Shown: positions 42,541 through 51,280 of the stretch, piece after piece | Layout: the number at the start of each line of letters is the position of its first letter | How positions within the stretch are numbered: the stretch's first letter is position 1 | Assembly (NCBI RefSeq): GCF_020176795.1 | Contig: NZ_JAIUKE010000013.1 | Location: forward strand, 1-62,808 | DNA from: Streptomyces sp. 8L | GTDB lineage: Bacteria > Actinomycetota > Actinomycetes > Streptomycetales > Streptomycetaceae | DNA length: 62,808 bases | Direction of reading: 5' to 3' | Program-made: the position numbers and the translations under genes | The notes under the pieces: model-generated | Database searches by the model: none | Told to the model about the DNA's origin: nothing | The model's input: the letters and a program-made list of their open reading frames with translations, nothing else

Positions 42541-45378
42541 ATGACAGAGGACCTTTCGCCCGCCGAGCGCTACGCGGCCGCCCGTATCCGCAACGCCTTG
42601 CAGGCCACCGCGCTCGCCCCCTTCCGCGAGATGTACGAGTTCGGCCTCGACCCCTTCCAGATCGAGGCGTGCGAGGCCCTGGAGGCAGGAAAGGGGGTGC
42701 TCGTCGCGGCGCCCACGGGCTCCGGCAAGACCATCGTCGGCGAGTTCGCGGTGCACCTGGCTCTCAGGGAGGGCCGCAAGTGCTTCTACACCACGCCCAT
42801 CAAGGCGCTGTCCAACCAGAAGTACGCGGACCTCGCGAGCCGGTACGGGAACGACAAGGTCGGCCTGCTGACCGGTGACAACAGCGTCAACGCGGACGCG
42901 CCGGTGGTCGTCATGACCACCGAGGTCCTGCGCAACATGCTGTACGCGGGCTCCCAGGCCCTCGTCGGCCTCGGCTACGTGGTCATGGACGAGGTGCACT
43001 ACCTCTCCGACCGGTTCCGCGGCGCCGTCTGGGAAGAGGTGATCATCCACCTGCCCGAGTCGGTCACCCTGGTCTCCCTGTCCGCGACGGTCTCCAACGC
43101 CGAGGAGTTCGGCGACTGGCTGGACACCGTGCGCGGCGACACCGCCGTCATCGTCTCCGAGCACCGGCCCGTGCCGCTGTGGCAGCACGTCCTCGCGGGA
43201 CGGCGGATGTACGACCTCTTCGAGGAGGAGACCGACCACGGCGGCCGCGGCGCGGCCAAGCGGGAGGTCAACCCCGACCTGGTCCGGATGGCCCGGATGG
43301 AGAACCAGCGCACGTACAACCCGCGCGACCGCAGACGCGGCAAGATGGCCCGCGAGGCCGACCGCGAACGTGAGCGCAGGCAGCGCAGCCGCATCTGGAC
43401 GCCGTCCAGGCCCGAGGTCATCGACCGGCTCGACACCGAGGGACTGCTCCCGGCGATCACGTTCATCTTCAGCCGCGCGGGCTGCGAGGCCGCCGTCCAG
43501 CAGTGCATGTACGCGGGGCTGAGACTCAACGGCGATGAGGCGCGTGCAACGGTCCGCGAGATCGTCGAGGAGCGCACGGCGTCGATCCCGACGGAGGATC
43601 TGCACGTCCTCGGCTACTACGAGTGGCTGGAGGGCCTTGAGCGGGGTATCGCGGCCCACCACGCGGGCATGCTGCCGACGTTCAAGGAGGTCGTGGAGGA
43701 GCTGTTCGTCCGCGGCCTGGTGAAGGCGGTCTTCGCCACGGAGACGCTGGCGCTCGGCATCAACATGCCCGCGCGCACGGTGATCCTGGAGAAGCTCGTC
43801 AAGTGGAACGGCGAGCAGCACGCCGACATCACCCCCGGTGAGTACACACAGCTCACCGGGCGCGCGGGACGGCGCGGCATCGACGTCGAGGGCCACGCGG
43901 TGGTGCTGTGGCAGCGCGGCATGGACCCGGGCGCCCTCGCGGGGCTCGCGGGCACCCGCACGTATCCGCTGCGCTCCAGCTTCCGCCCCTCGTACAACAT
44001 GGCGGTCAACCTGGTGCAGCAGTTCGGCCGGCACCGCTCGCGCGAGCTGCTGGAGACCTCCTTCGCGCAGTTCCAGGCCGACCGCTCGGTCGTCGGGATC
44101 TCCCGGCAGGTCCAGCGCAACGAGGAGGGCCTCGACGGCTACCGCGAGGGCATGACCTGCCACCTCGGGGACTTCGAGGAGTACGCGCGGCTGCGCCGCG
44201 AACTCAAGGACCGGGAGAACGAGCTGGCCAAGCAGGGCGCCGCACAGCGCCGCGCGGCCGCTGCGGCGTCCCTGGAGAAGCTCAGGCCCGGCGATGTGAT
44301 CCATGTGCCGACGGGGAAGTTCGCAGGGCTCGCGCTGGTGCTGGACCCGGGCGTGCCCGGGGGCCGGGCGAACGGGCACCGCGGGCACGCGGGGGTGGAG
44401 TACCACGAAGGGCCCAGGCCGCTGGTGCTGACCGTGGAGCGGCAGGTCAAACGGCTCGGCATGATCGACTTCCCGGTGCCGGTCGAGCCGCTGGAGCGGA
44501 TGCGGGTCCCGAAGACGTTCAACGCGCGCTCCCCGCAGTCGCGGCGCGACCTGGCGTCGGCACTGCGCTCCAAGGCCGGGCACATCGCGCCGGAGCGCCA
44601 CCGCAAGCAGCGGGCCGCAGCGGCCGACGACCGGGAGATCACCCGGCTCCGCACGGAGCTGCGCGCCCACCCGTGCCACGGGTGCAGCGAGCGCGAGGAC
44701 CACGCCCGATGGGCCGAGCGCTACCACCGGCTGACGCGTGACACACGCCAGCTCGAGCGCCGCATCGAAGGGCGCACGAACACGATCGCGCGGACCTTCG
44801 ACCGGATCGTCGCCCTGCTGAGCGAACTGGACTACCTGCGCGGTGACGAGGTCACCGAGCACGGCAAGCGGCTCGCCCGGCTCTACGGGGAGCTCGACCT
44901 GCTCGCCAGCGAATGCCTGCGCGACGGCGTGTGGGAGGGGCTCGGTCCCGCGGAGCTCGCGGCCTGCGTCTCCGCCCTCGTCTTCGAGTCCCGCCAGAGC
45001 GAGGACGCGGTGGTGCCCAAGACGCCGTCAGGACCGGCCAAGACGGCGCTCGCCGAGATGGTCCGGATCTGGGGCCGCCTCGACGCCCTGGAGGAGGATC
45101 TCGGGATCAACCAGGCCGAGGGCGTCGGCCAGCGCGAACCCGACCTCGGCTTCGCCTGGGCGGCCTACATGTGGGCCTCCGGCAGGGGCCTCGACGACGT
45201 GCTGCGCGAGGCGGAGATGCCGGCGGGTGACTTCGTGCGCTGGTGCAAGCAGGTGATCGACGTCCTGGGCCAGATCGCGGCGGCCCCCGGGTCCGACGGC
45301 AGCACGGTCACCCGGAACGCGCGCCGGGCGATCGAGGGCATACGCCGCGGGGTGGTGGCGTACAGCTCGGTGGGCTGA
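42541..45378 (+). CDS. Ski2/Mtr4-like superfamily 2 RNA helicase (HelY-type)
   Basis: A 945-residue DExH helicase. Walker A APTGSGKT (57-64), DEVH at 150-153, SAT motif in VSLSATVSN, and motif VI QLTGRAGRRGID are clear. The C-terminal third (DSHCT-like region with coiled coils) follows. Family members unwind RNA in degradation or maturation. I choose ATG 42541; a GTG 24 bases upstream is in frame, but the -10 TAGGCT at 42525-42530 falls between them, so it would not be transcribed. The leader is then only a few bases. Confidence 0.92.
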   Translation: MTEDLSPAERYAAARIRNALQATALAPFREMYEFGLDPFQIEACEALEAGKGVLVAAPTGSGKTIVGEFAVHLALREGRKCFYTTPIKALSNQKYADLASRYGNDKVGLLTGDNSVNADAPVVVMTTEVLRNMLYAGSQALVGLGYVVMDEVHYLSDRFRGAVWEEVIIHLPESVTLVSLSATVSNAEEFGDWLDTVRGDTAVIVSEHRPVPLWQHVLAGRRMYDLFEEETDHGGRGAAKREVNPDLVRMARMENQRTYNPRDRRRGKMAREADRERERRQRSRIWTPSRPEVIDRLDTEGLLPAITFIFSRAGCEAAVQQCMYAGLRLNGDEARATVREIVEERTASIPTEDLHVLGYYEWLEGLERGIAAHHAGMLPTFKEVVEELFVRGLVKAVFATETLALGINMPARTVILEKLVKWNGEQHADITPGEYTQLTGRAGRRGIDVEGHAVVLWQRGMDPGALAGLAGTRTYPLRSSFRPSYNMAVNLVQQFGRHRSRELLETSFAQFQADRSVVGISRQVQRNEEGLDGYREGMTCHLGDFEEYARLRRELKDRENELAKQGAAQRRAAAAASLEKLRPGDVIHVPTGKFAGLALVLDPGVPGGRANGHRGHAGVEYHEGPRPLVLTVERQVKRLGMIDFPVPVEPLERMRVPKTFNARSPQSRRDLASALRSKAGHIAPERHRKQRAAAADDREITRLRTELRAHPCHGCSEREDHARWAERYHRLTRDTRQLERRIEGRTNTIARTFDRIVALLSELDYLRGDEVTEHGKRLARLYGELDLLASECLRDGVWEGLGPAELAACVSALVFESRQSEDAVVPKTPSGPAKTALAEMVRIWGRLDALEEDLGINQAEGVGQREPDLGFAWAAYMWASGRGLDDVLREAEMPAGDFVRWCKQVIDVLGQIAAAPGSDGSTVTRNARRAIEGIRRGVVAYSSVG

Positions 45379-45468
45379 GGAGGCCGGGGGCGCGCGCCGC
45401 GCGAAGCACCGCCAGTTCGGCGCCGATACCGCCGTGGCAGGCGGGGTTCCGCGAGGAGCGCGCCGCGC

Positions 45469-46422
45469 TCAGCGGCTCGCCCGGGCCAGGGAGCCGGCCA
45501 GGGACGTCAGCGCCTGCGCGTCGAGCGTGCGGCCGAAGCCGGGCAGCGGGACGTGGAGCGGGGCCGTCCAGCGGGCCGGGATCGCGGCGGCTCCGTAGAC
45601 CGCTCCGGCGAGCCCGCCCGTGACCGCCGCGACCGTGTCCGTGTCCCCGCCCAGGTCGATGGCCGCGCCGACGGCCCGTTCGAAGGACCCCGTCGTGCGC
45701 AGGGCCCAGACCGCGGACGCCAGGCAGGGCCAGACGGCGCCGTTGAACTCCGTGGCCATGGACGGGTCCCAGCCCGGGGACAGCACCGCCGCCCACCGCT
45801 CGCGGTGCGCCTCGTGCACGCCGTCCAGCGTCGCCTCCAGCGCCTCCAGCGGGTCGCCGCCGCCGAGCGCGACCCGTACCAGCTCGTGGAAGACCGCCGT
45901 GCCCTCCCACGCCGCGCGGTCCCCGTGGGTCAGCGCGGCGATGCGCCGCGCGGCCTCCATGGTGGCGTCGCGGCCCGCGGGCGCGAAGTACACCGCGGAG
46001 GTGGCCGCCCGCATCAGCGAGCCGTTGCCCGCCGCCCGCCGTGTCTGCTGGAAGTGCACGGACGCCGCCGTGTCCCAGGGCCGGCCGCTGGTGAGGACCA
46101 CCTCCGTCTGGATGCCCATGTCCTTGGGCTCACCTGCGGCCCAGCGCTTGAAGCGCTCGAAGATGTCCGGCAGGTCGAGCCCGCCGCGGTCCAGCAGGGA
46201 CTCGCCCACGAGCACCGCCATCTGGGTGTCGTCCGTGGCCTCGCCGCTCTCCCAGCCGCCGCCCGCCCACATCTGTCCCGGGCCGCCGTGGAAGCGCTCC
46301 GTGTACGCGCCCGGAGGCCCGAATTCGAACGGCGCGCCGAGCGCGTCGCCGACGGCGGACCCGACGACGGCGCCCGCCGCCCGGTCCCCGCGGTCGTCCG
46401 GATGCGGCTCCACGTGACTCAT
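45469..46422 (-). CDS. ADP-ribosylglycohydrolase family protein
   Basis: The 317-residue protein has the DraG/ARH fold: GAVVGSAVGDALGAPFEF at the start, the metal-binding ATDDTQMAVL, and DLGGDTDTVAAVTGGLAGAVYG near the end, which together coordinate two Mg2+ ions. It would remove ADP-ribose from proteins or nucleic acids. No ADP-ribosyltransferase gene is adjacent. It is convergent with the helicase gene and lies 95 bases after the photolyase gene on the same strand. Confidence 0.92.
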   Translation of the reverse strand: MSHVEPHPDDRGDRAAGAVVGSAVGDALGAPFEFGPPGAYTERFHGGPGQMWAGGGWESGEATDDTQMAVLVGESLLDRGGLDLPDIFERFKRWAAGEPKDMGIQTEVVLTSGRPWDTAASVHFQQTRRAAGNGSLMRAATSAVYFAPAGRDATMEAARRIAALTHGDRAAWEGTAVFHELVRVALGGGDPLEALEATLDGVHEAHRERWAAVLSPGWDPSMATEFNGAVWPCLASAVWALRTTGSFERAVGAAIDLGGDTDTVAAVTGGLAGAVYGAAAIPARWTAPLHVPLPGFGRTLDAQALTSLAGSLARASR

Positions 46423-46517
46423 CCGGCCAGCGTAGACGCCGTGCCCCGGCGCCCCGGCGCGCGCCCTGCCGCAGCCCCGGCCAGGGGACTTGGGGCGCGC
46501 CTTACCACCGCGCCGCT

Positions 46518-47885
46518 TCAGGCTCCGCGCGCCCGCAGGAACCGGTCGCGCCCCTGCGCCAGGTCCACCACCGGAGGCGGGTAGTCCAGGTCCGCGCGCT
46601 CCCGCTCGGGCAGCCGCCACGGCTGGTGGACCGCGGCGCCCTCCACGGTCGCGAGCTCCGGCACCCAGCGGCGTACGTAGGTGCCTTTCGGGTCGAAGCG
46701 CTTCGCCTGGGTGAGCGGGTTGAGCACCCGGTTGGGGCGGGTGTCCGTACCGGTGCCGGCCGCCCACTGCCAGTTGAGCTGGTTGTTCGCCAGGTCGCCG
46801 TCCACCAGCAGGTGGAGGAAGTGCCGTGCGCCGGTCCGCCAGTCGGCGTACAGCGTCTTGGTGAGGAAGGAGGCGACCAGGAGCCGGCCCCTGTTGTGCA
46901 TCCAGCCCTCGTGGAGCAGCTGGCGCATCGCCGCGTCCACGACGGGGTAGCCCGTACGCCCCCGCCGCCAGGCCTCGACCGCCGCCTCGGCCTCCCGGCC
47001 TGTCGACCAGCGGTCGCCCCGGTCGCGGTAGTCGGACCAGGAGGCCGCGGGCCTGGCCGCGAGGACCTGGTGGTGGAAGTCCCGCCAGGCCAGCTGCCGT
47101 ACGAACGCGTCGGCGCCCGCGCCGCCCTTGCGCTCCGCCCGGTGCACCAGCTCTGCCGGGGACAGGCACCCGAAGTGCAGGTACGGGGAGAGCCGTGACG
47201 TGCCGTCCCCCGCGAGGTCGTCGTGGCGGTCCTCGTACGCCTCGACGCCGTCGCGCAGCCAGGCGGTGAGCCGCTTGCGCGCCACGGCCTCGCCGCCCTC
47301 GGCGACTCCGGGCGAGACGCCGCTGACGTCCGCCCGGCGGGGCAGCGCCTCGCTCTCCACGCGCGGTACCCGGACGGTACGGGGCGCGCCGGAGGCCTCG
47401 CGTACACCGGCCTCGCGCCAGCGGCGGAAGTACGGGGTGAAGACGGCGAAGTGGTCGCCGGACGACGGGGTGACGCGCCCCGGCGGGAGCGCCGTGACCA
47501 CGGCGTCGTGCACGTGCAGGGCGCACCGCGCGGCGGACAGCGCGTCGCGCAGCCGCTCCTCGCGCCTCAGCGCGTACCGGCTGACCCCGGCGGCGACATG
47601 CACCTCACGGGCACCGGTCTCCTGGACGACGCGGCACACCTGCTCGGCCGGTTCGCCCGTACGCAGGACCAGCCGGCCGCCGCGGTCGCGCAGCGCGGCG
47701 TCGAGCGAGGCGAGGCAGTCGGCGAGGAACGCCTCGCGGTTGGGCGACGCGAACCCGGCCCGCCTGATGCCCTCGTCGTGCACGAACAGCGGGACGACCC
47801 GGTCCGCCGCCCCGAGCGCGGCCCGCAGCACGGGCTGGTCGTGGACGCGCAGGTCGGAGGTGAAGAGAGCCACGGCAACGGTCAT
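46518..47885 (-). CDS. phr: Deoxyribodipyrimidine photolyase
   Basis: The 455-residue flavoprotein repairs cyclobutane pyrimidine dimers with light. The N-terminal photolyase alpha/beta domain (VALFTSDLRVHDQPVLRAAL) binds the antenna cofactor; the FAD domain has TSRLSPYLHFGCLSPAELVHRA, AWRDFHHQVL, NRGRLLVASFLTKTLYADWRTG and DLANNQLNWQWAAGTGTDTRPNRVLNPLTQAKRFDPKGTYVRRW, the class I signature. I chose ATG 47885; ATG 47894 would add three residues. The divergent PadR gene begins 281 bases away and the intervening PadR-type sites could regulate both. Confidence 0.93.
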   Translation of the reverse strand: MTVAVALFTSDLRVHDQPVLRAALGAADRVVPLFVHDEGIRRAGFASPNREAFLADCLASLDAALRDRGGRLVLRTGEPAEQVCRVVQETGAREVHVAAGVSRYALRREERLRDALSAARCALHVHDAVVTALPPGRVTPSSGDHFAVFTPYFRRWREAGVREASGAPRTVRVPRVESEALPRRADVSGVSPGVAEGGEAVARKRLTAWLRDGVEAYEDRHDDLAGDGTSRLSPYLHFGCLSPAELVHRAERKGGAGADAFVRQLAWRDFHHQVLAARPAASWSDYRDRGDRWSTGREAEAAVEAWRRGRTGYPVVDAAMRQLLHEGWMHNRGRLLVASFLTKTLYADWRTGARHFLHLLVDGDLANNQLNWQWAAGTGTDTRPNRVLNPLTQAKRFDPKGTYVRRWVPELATVEGAAVHQPWRLPERERADLDYPPPVVDLAQGRDRFLRARGA

Positions 47886-48024
47886 GCTCCGCATCCTGCC
47901 CGTGCCGGGGTCGCGGCGAGCGCCGCACACGCGGGCGGGGGCGCGGGGGTTGCGGTCGTCCGACGCGGCTCGGTTCGCCGCAGCTCGGTCCGCCGCGGGA
48001 CGGCTAGCGCACGGCGAGAACGAA

Positions 48025-48071
48025 CGCGATATATCTCGTGCGTTGACGGTCTCTCGAAATTCGCGATATAT
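48025..48071. promoter_or_regulatory. Candidate PadR operator with direct repeats, overlapping a promoter
   Basis: CGCGATATAT occurs at 48025-48034 and again at 48062-48071, 37 bp apart. The first is part of the near-palindrome CGCGATATATCTCG. TTGACG at 48043-48048 and TATATT at 48067-48072, 18 bases apart, form a plausible promoter for the PadR gene whose -10 overlaps the second copy. ATAT-rich sites are typical PadR targets. Confidence 0.65.
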
Positions 48072-48166
48072 TCGGCCCCGGATATGAGGAAGCGGATGGC
48101 GTTCGGCCACTCGGCGTGCCGGGGCCGGGCGAGTTCCTCGACGACGTGCGGGGGGAGGTGGGCGCG

Positions 48167-48886
48167 ATGAGCGGCGGGAAGCGGCGCAAGCTGAGCAATC
48201 CGCTGGCCCTCGCGGTGATGGGACTGCTCGGTGAGCGGCCCATGCATCCCTACGAGATCGCAAGGACGCTGCGGCAGCGCGGCAAGGAAGCGAGCGTGAA
48301 GATCAACTACGGCTCGCTCTACACCGTCGTGCAGAACCTGGAGAAGCACGGGTTCGTGGAGGTCACCGAGGTGCAGCGGGAGGGCAACAGGCCCGAGCGC
48401 ACGCTCTACGGGCTGACGGACGCCGGGCGCGAGGAGGTGACGGAGTGGCTGTCCGACCTGGTGGCCGTTCCGGCGGAGGAGTTCCCGCTCTTCGAGACGG
48501 CGCTCTCGCTGATCGGCTACCTGCCCCCGGACGAGGCCGTCTCCCGGCTCCGGGACCGGCTCGCCGAACTCGACGTGCTCGCCGCCTCGTTGCACGGAGT
48601 ACTGGGCAAGCTCTACGAGACACTGCCCCGGCTCTTCCTGGTGGAGATCGAGTACAAGCTCCACATGGCCGAGGCGCAGGCCGCGTGGGTCCGCGGCTTC
48701 GTGCGCGAGATCGACGAGGAGACGCTGAGCGGTGTCGAGGGCTGGCGGAGCCTGCACGAGAGCGGGCAGGCGCCCCCCGAGTGGCAGGCGGTGTCCGGGG
48801 AGCCCCCGGCGGCACCCGGCGGATCGCCGGAGGGCGGGGGAGAAAGCGGGCCCCGTCACCGCGGCGGCCGTGACGCCGCGCCCTGA
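48167..48886 (+). CDS. PadR-family transcriptional regulator
   Basis: The 239-residue protein has a PadR winged helix (LALAVMGLLGERPMHPYEIARTLRQRGKEASVKINYGSLYTVVQNLEKHGFVEV) and a C-terminal dimerisation coiled coil with the EIEYKLHMAEAQAAWVRGF helix. ATG 48167 has GGAGG 7 bases upstream. A DrrAB-type exporter follows 469 bases later; PadR proteins often control such exporters. The last 40 residues are low complexity. Confidence 0.92.
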   Translation: MSGGKRRKLSNPLALAVMGLLGERPMHPYEIARTLRQRGKEASVKINYGSLYTVVQNLEKHGFVEVTEVQREGNRPERTLYGLTDAGREEVTEWLSDLVAVPAEEFPLFETALSLIGYLPPDEAVSRLRDRLAELDVLAASLHGVLGKLYETLPRLFLVEIEYKLHMAEAQAAWVRGFVREIDEETLSGVEGWRSLHESGQAPPEWQAVSGEPPAAPGGSPEGGGESGPRHRGGRDAAP

Positions 48887-49355
48887 CGCCGCGTCCTGAC
48901 GCCATGTCCTCACGCGGCGTCCGGCGCCGCGTCAGGACGCGGCGCCGGGGCGGGAGTAAGAGCCGGCCGGAGTCGGAGGAGGACCGGTCGGAGAAGACCG
49001 GCCGGACTCGAAACCGGGTTCCAAGAGGACCGGCCGGAAGCGGACCGACAGGGGCCCGGAAGAAGAGCGGACCGACAGAGGTCCGGAAGAAGATCTGACG
49101 AACAGCGGGAGGGACACCGGGGGAGAGACCACCACTGCACAAGCCCCGAACGGGGCACCGGGGGAAAGACCCGGCGGGCGCTGTTGCAGCAGCTCCCGTC
49201 GGGCTCCAACCCCGAACCGGTCCGCCGCCAGGCGCACCGGGCGAATCGAGGTGCGGCACACCCAGGATAAGCCCGGCGCTCTCGGCGCGGCCCGAACCCG
49301 TCCGTGACCACGGACGGAACACGACCGCGAACCGCTCACACAGGAGAGCTCTGCC
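48887..49355. repeat. Repeat-rich intergenic region between PadR gene and exporter
   Basis: No gene is supported here. It contains a perfect 16-bp inverted repeat (48887-48902 with 48929-48944), starting one base after the PadR stop, probably a terminator. Two adjacent 27-bp direct repeats (49040-49066, 49067-49093) differ at two positions, and degenerate GGACCGGNCGGA-like words precede them. Another hairpin, CCCCGAACGGGG, lies at 49145-49156. The exporter promoter should be in the last 100 bases. Confidence 0.65.
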
Positions 49356-50447
49356 ATGACCACCGGCATCCTTACCGGCGCCACGCCGCCCCCGCCGTCC
49401 GCGGCGCAGGGGCCGCCCGCCGTCGAGGCACACGGCCTCGTGAAGACCTACCCGGGACCCGTCACCGCGCTGGACGGACTCGCCCTCACCGTCCCCGCCG
49501 GGGGCGTCCTCGGACTCCTCGGCCCCAATGGCGCGGGCAAGTCCACCACTGTCAAGATCCTCACTACGCTGGCCCGGCCCGACCGCGGCTCGGCCGTGGT
49601 CGCCGGGCACGACGTACTGCGCCACCCCGACCGGGTGCGCCGCGCCATCGGGGTCGTCGCCCAGCGCTCGGGCGCCGACCCGGCCGCGACGGGCCGGGAG
49701 AACCTGCTGCTCCAGGGCCGCCTGTACGGTCTGCGCGGCGCCGGACTCGCCCGCAGGGCCGACGGACTGCTCGCCCGCCTCGGTCTCGCCGACGCGGCGA
49801 AGCGCCTGGTGAAGGGGTACTCGGGCGGTATGCAGCGGCGGTTGGACGTCGCGCTGGGGCTGATCCACCGGCCCGAGGTGCTGTTCCTCGACGAGCCGAC
49901 GACCGGGCTCGACCCCGAGTCGCGGACCGCCATGTGGGACGAGATCGCGAGGCTCGCCGCCGAGGAGAGCCTGACCATCCTGCTGACCACGCACTATCTG
50001 GAGGAGGCAGACCGGCTCGCCGGACGGATCGCCATCGTGGACCGGGGACGGGTGGTGGTCGAAGGCACGCCCGACGAGCTGAAGGGCGAACTGCGCGGGG
50101 ACGCCGTCCACCTGGAGCTCAGGGAGCCCGCCGACGCCTCCGTGCTGCTGCCCGCGCTGGCCGCCCTGCCGGATCTGCGCGACGTGGCCGCGGACGGCCG
50201 CAGGATCAGCGTGCGGTCGGCCGACGGCGCCGCCGCCGTACCGGTACTGCTCGGTGTGCTGGAGCGGGCCGGCGCGCGGGTCGCCGCCGCGACCGTCGCG
50301 CGGCCCTCGCTCGACGACGTCTACCTGCGCTACGCGGGGCGGCGCTTCGAGGACGCGCAGGCGGGAGCGGAAGGGGGCGCAGCGGGGACCGCGGCCCCCG
50401 CTGCGGGTCCGGGTACCCGTACGGCCGGGGCGGAGGGCGACCGATGA
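49356..50447 (+). CDS. DrrA-type ABC exporter ATPase
   Basis: 363 residues. Walker A GPNGAGKST (56-64), signature SGGMQRRLD, Walker B VLFLDEPTTGLD, and the daunorubicin-resistance family C-terminal domain (about 250-330) with SLDDVYLRY. It powers export of a drug or lipid with the permease encoded next. The stop overlaps the permease start (ATGA). The last 30 residues are Ala/Gly-rich. ATG 49356 follows AGGAGAG. Control by the upstream PadR protein is likely but not shown. Confidence 0.93.
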   Translation: MTTGILTGATPPPPSAAQGPPAVEAHGLVKTYPGPVTALDGLALTVPAGGVLGLLGPNGAGKSTTVKILTTLARPDRGSAVVAGHDVLRHPDRVRRAIGVVAQRSGADPAATGRENLLLQGRLYGLRGAGLARRADGLLARLGLADAAKRLVKGYSGGMQRRLDVALGLIHRPEVLFLDEPTTGLDPESRTAMWDEIARLAAEESLTILLTTHYLEEADRLAGRIAIVDRGRVVVEGTPDELKGELRGDAVHLELREPADASVLLPALAALPDLRDVAADGRRISVRSADGAAAVPVLLGVLERAGARVAAATVARPSLDDVYLRYAGRRFEDAQAGAEGGAAGTAAPAAGPGTRTAGAEGDR

Positions 50448-51223
50448 GCACACACGCCCTCACCGACACCTGGTTCGTGACGCAGCGCCAGCTCAGGGCG
50501 ACGGCCCGGCAGCCGGTCTTCCTCGCCATCTCGCTGGTCCAGCCCGCGATCTGGCTGTTCCTCTTCGGCAACCTCTTCAAGAAGGTCGTCGAGCTCGGCG
50601 GGTTCGGCACCACCTCGTACCTGGACTACCTGATCCCCGGCATCGTGGTCATGAGCGCCCTGTCCTCCAGCATGTGGGCGGGGATGGGCATGCTGGAGGA
50701 GATCGAGCGCGGCACGCTCAACCGCTTCCTGTCCACGCCGGTCAGCCGGGGCGCCGTGCTCCACGGGAACGTCGCGCACAACGCCCTGAGCACGGCCGCG
50801 CAATCCGTACTGATCGTGCTGCTCGGCCTCGCGGGAGGGGCCCGCTACCCGGGCGGCGCGGGCGGCATCGCGGTACTCGTCCTCGCGTCCGTCCTGCTCG
50901 GCACGGTCTTCGGCGCGCTGTCCAACGCGGTGGGCATGCTGGTGCGCCAGCGCGAGTCCATCATCGGCATCAACACCTTCCTGCTGCTGCCGCTGACGTT
51001 CCTGACGTCGGCCTTCATGGCGCCGGGCCAGATGCCCGTGTGGATGGCGCACATCGCCGCCTGGAACCCCGTCAACTGGGCGATGATCGCAGGGCGTTCG
51101 GCCATGTCGGCCGCCCCCGACTGGGACTCCGTCCTCAGCAGGGGCGGCGCACTGCTGGCGCTCACCGCGGTGGCCGTGGCGCTGTCCACGCTGACCTTCC
51201 GCTCGTACCAGAAGTCGGTGTGA
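50444..51223 (+). CDS. DrrB-type ABC-2 exporter permease
   Basis: 259 residues with six hydrophobic segments, the ABC-2 signature LVQPAIWLFLFGNLFKKV near the N terminus and FLLLPLTFLTSAFMAPGQMPVWMAHIAAWNPVNW near the C terminus. It dimerises with the upstream ATPase. Translational coupling through ATGA. Substrate unknown. Confidence 0.92.
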   Translation: MSTHALTDTWFVTQRQLRATARQPVFLAISLVQPAIWLFLFGNLFKKVVELGGFGTTSYLDYLIPGIVVMSALSSSMWAGMGMLEEIERGTLNRFLSTPVSRGAVLHGNVAHNALSTAAQSVLIVLLGLAGGARYPGGAGGIAVLVLASVLLGTVFGALSNAVGMLVRQRESIIGINTFLLLPLTFLTSAFMAPGQMPVWMAHIAAWNPVNWAMIAGRSAMSAAPDWDSVLSRGGALLALTAVAVALSTLTFRSYQKSV

Positions 51224-51280
51224 GCCCGCCCGGGCCGCGCTGGGGGTGATGCGGCGGAACGGGGGAGCGGGGCAGGGGTG

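Noticed and set aside
41314..44862. A 1182-codon minus-strand frame across the lipid kinase and helicase genes
   Set aside because: Same reason: it is antisense to two clear genes, has no recognisable domain, and has the amino-acid bias of a shadow frame.
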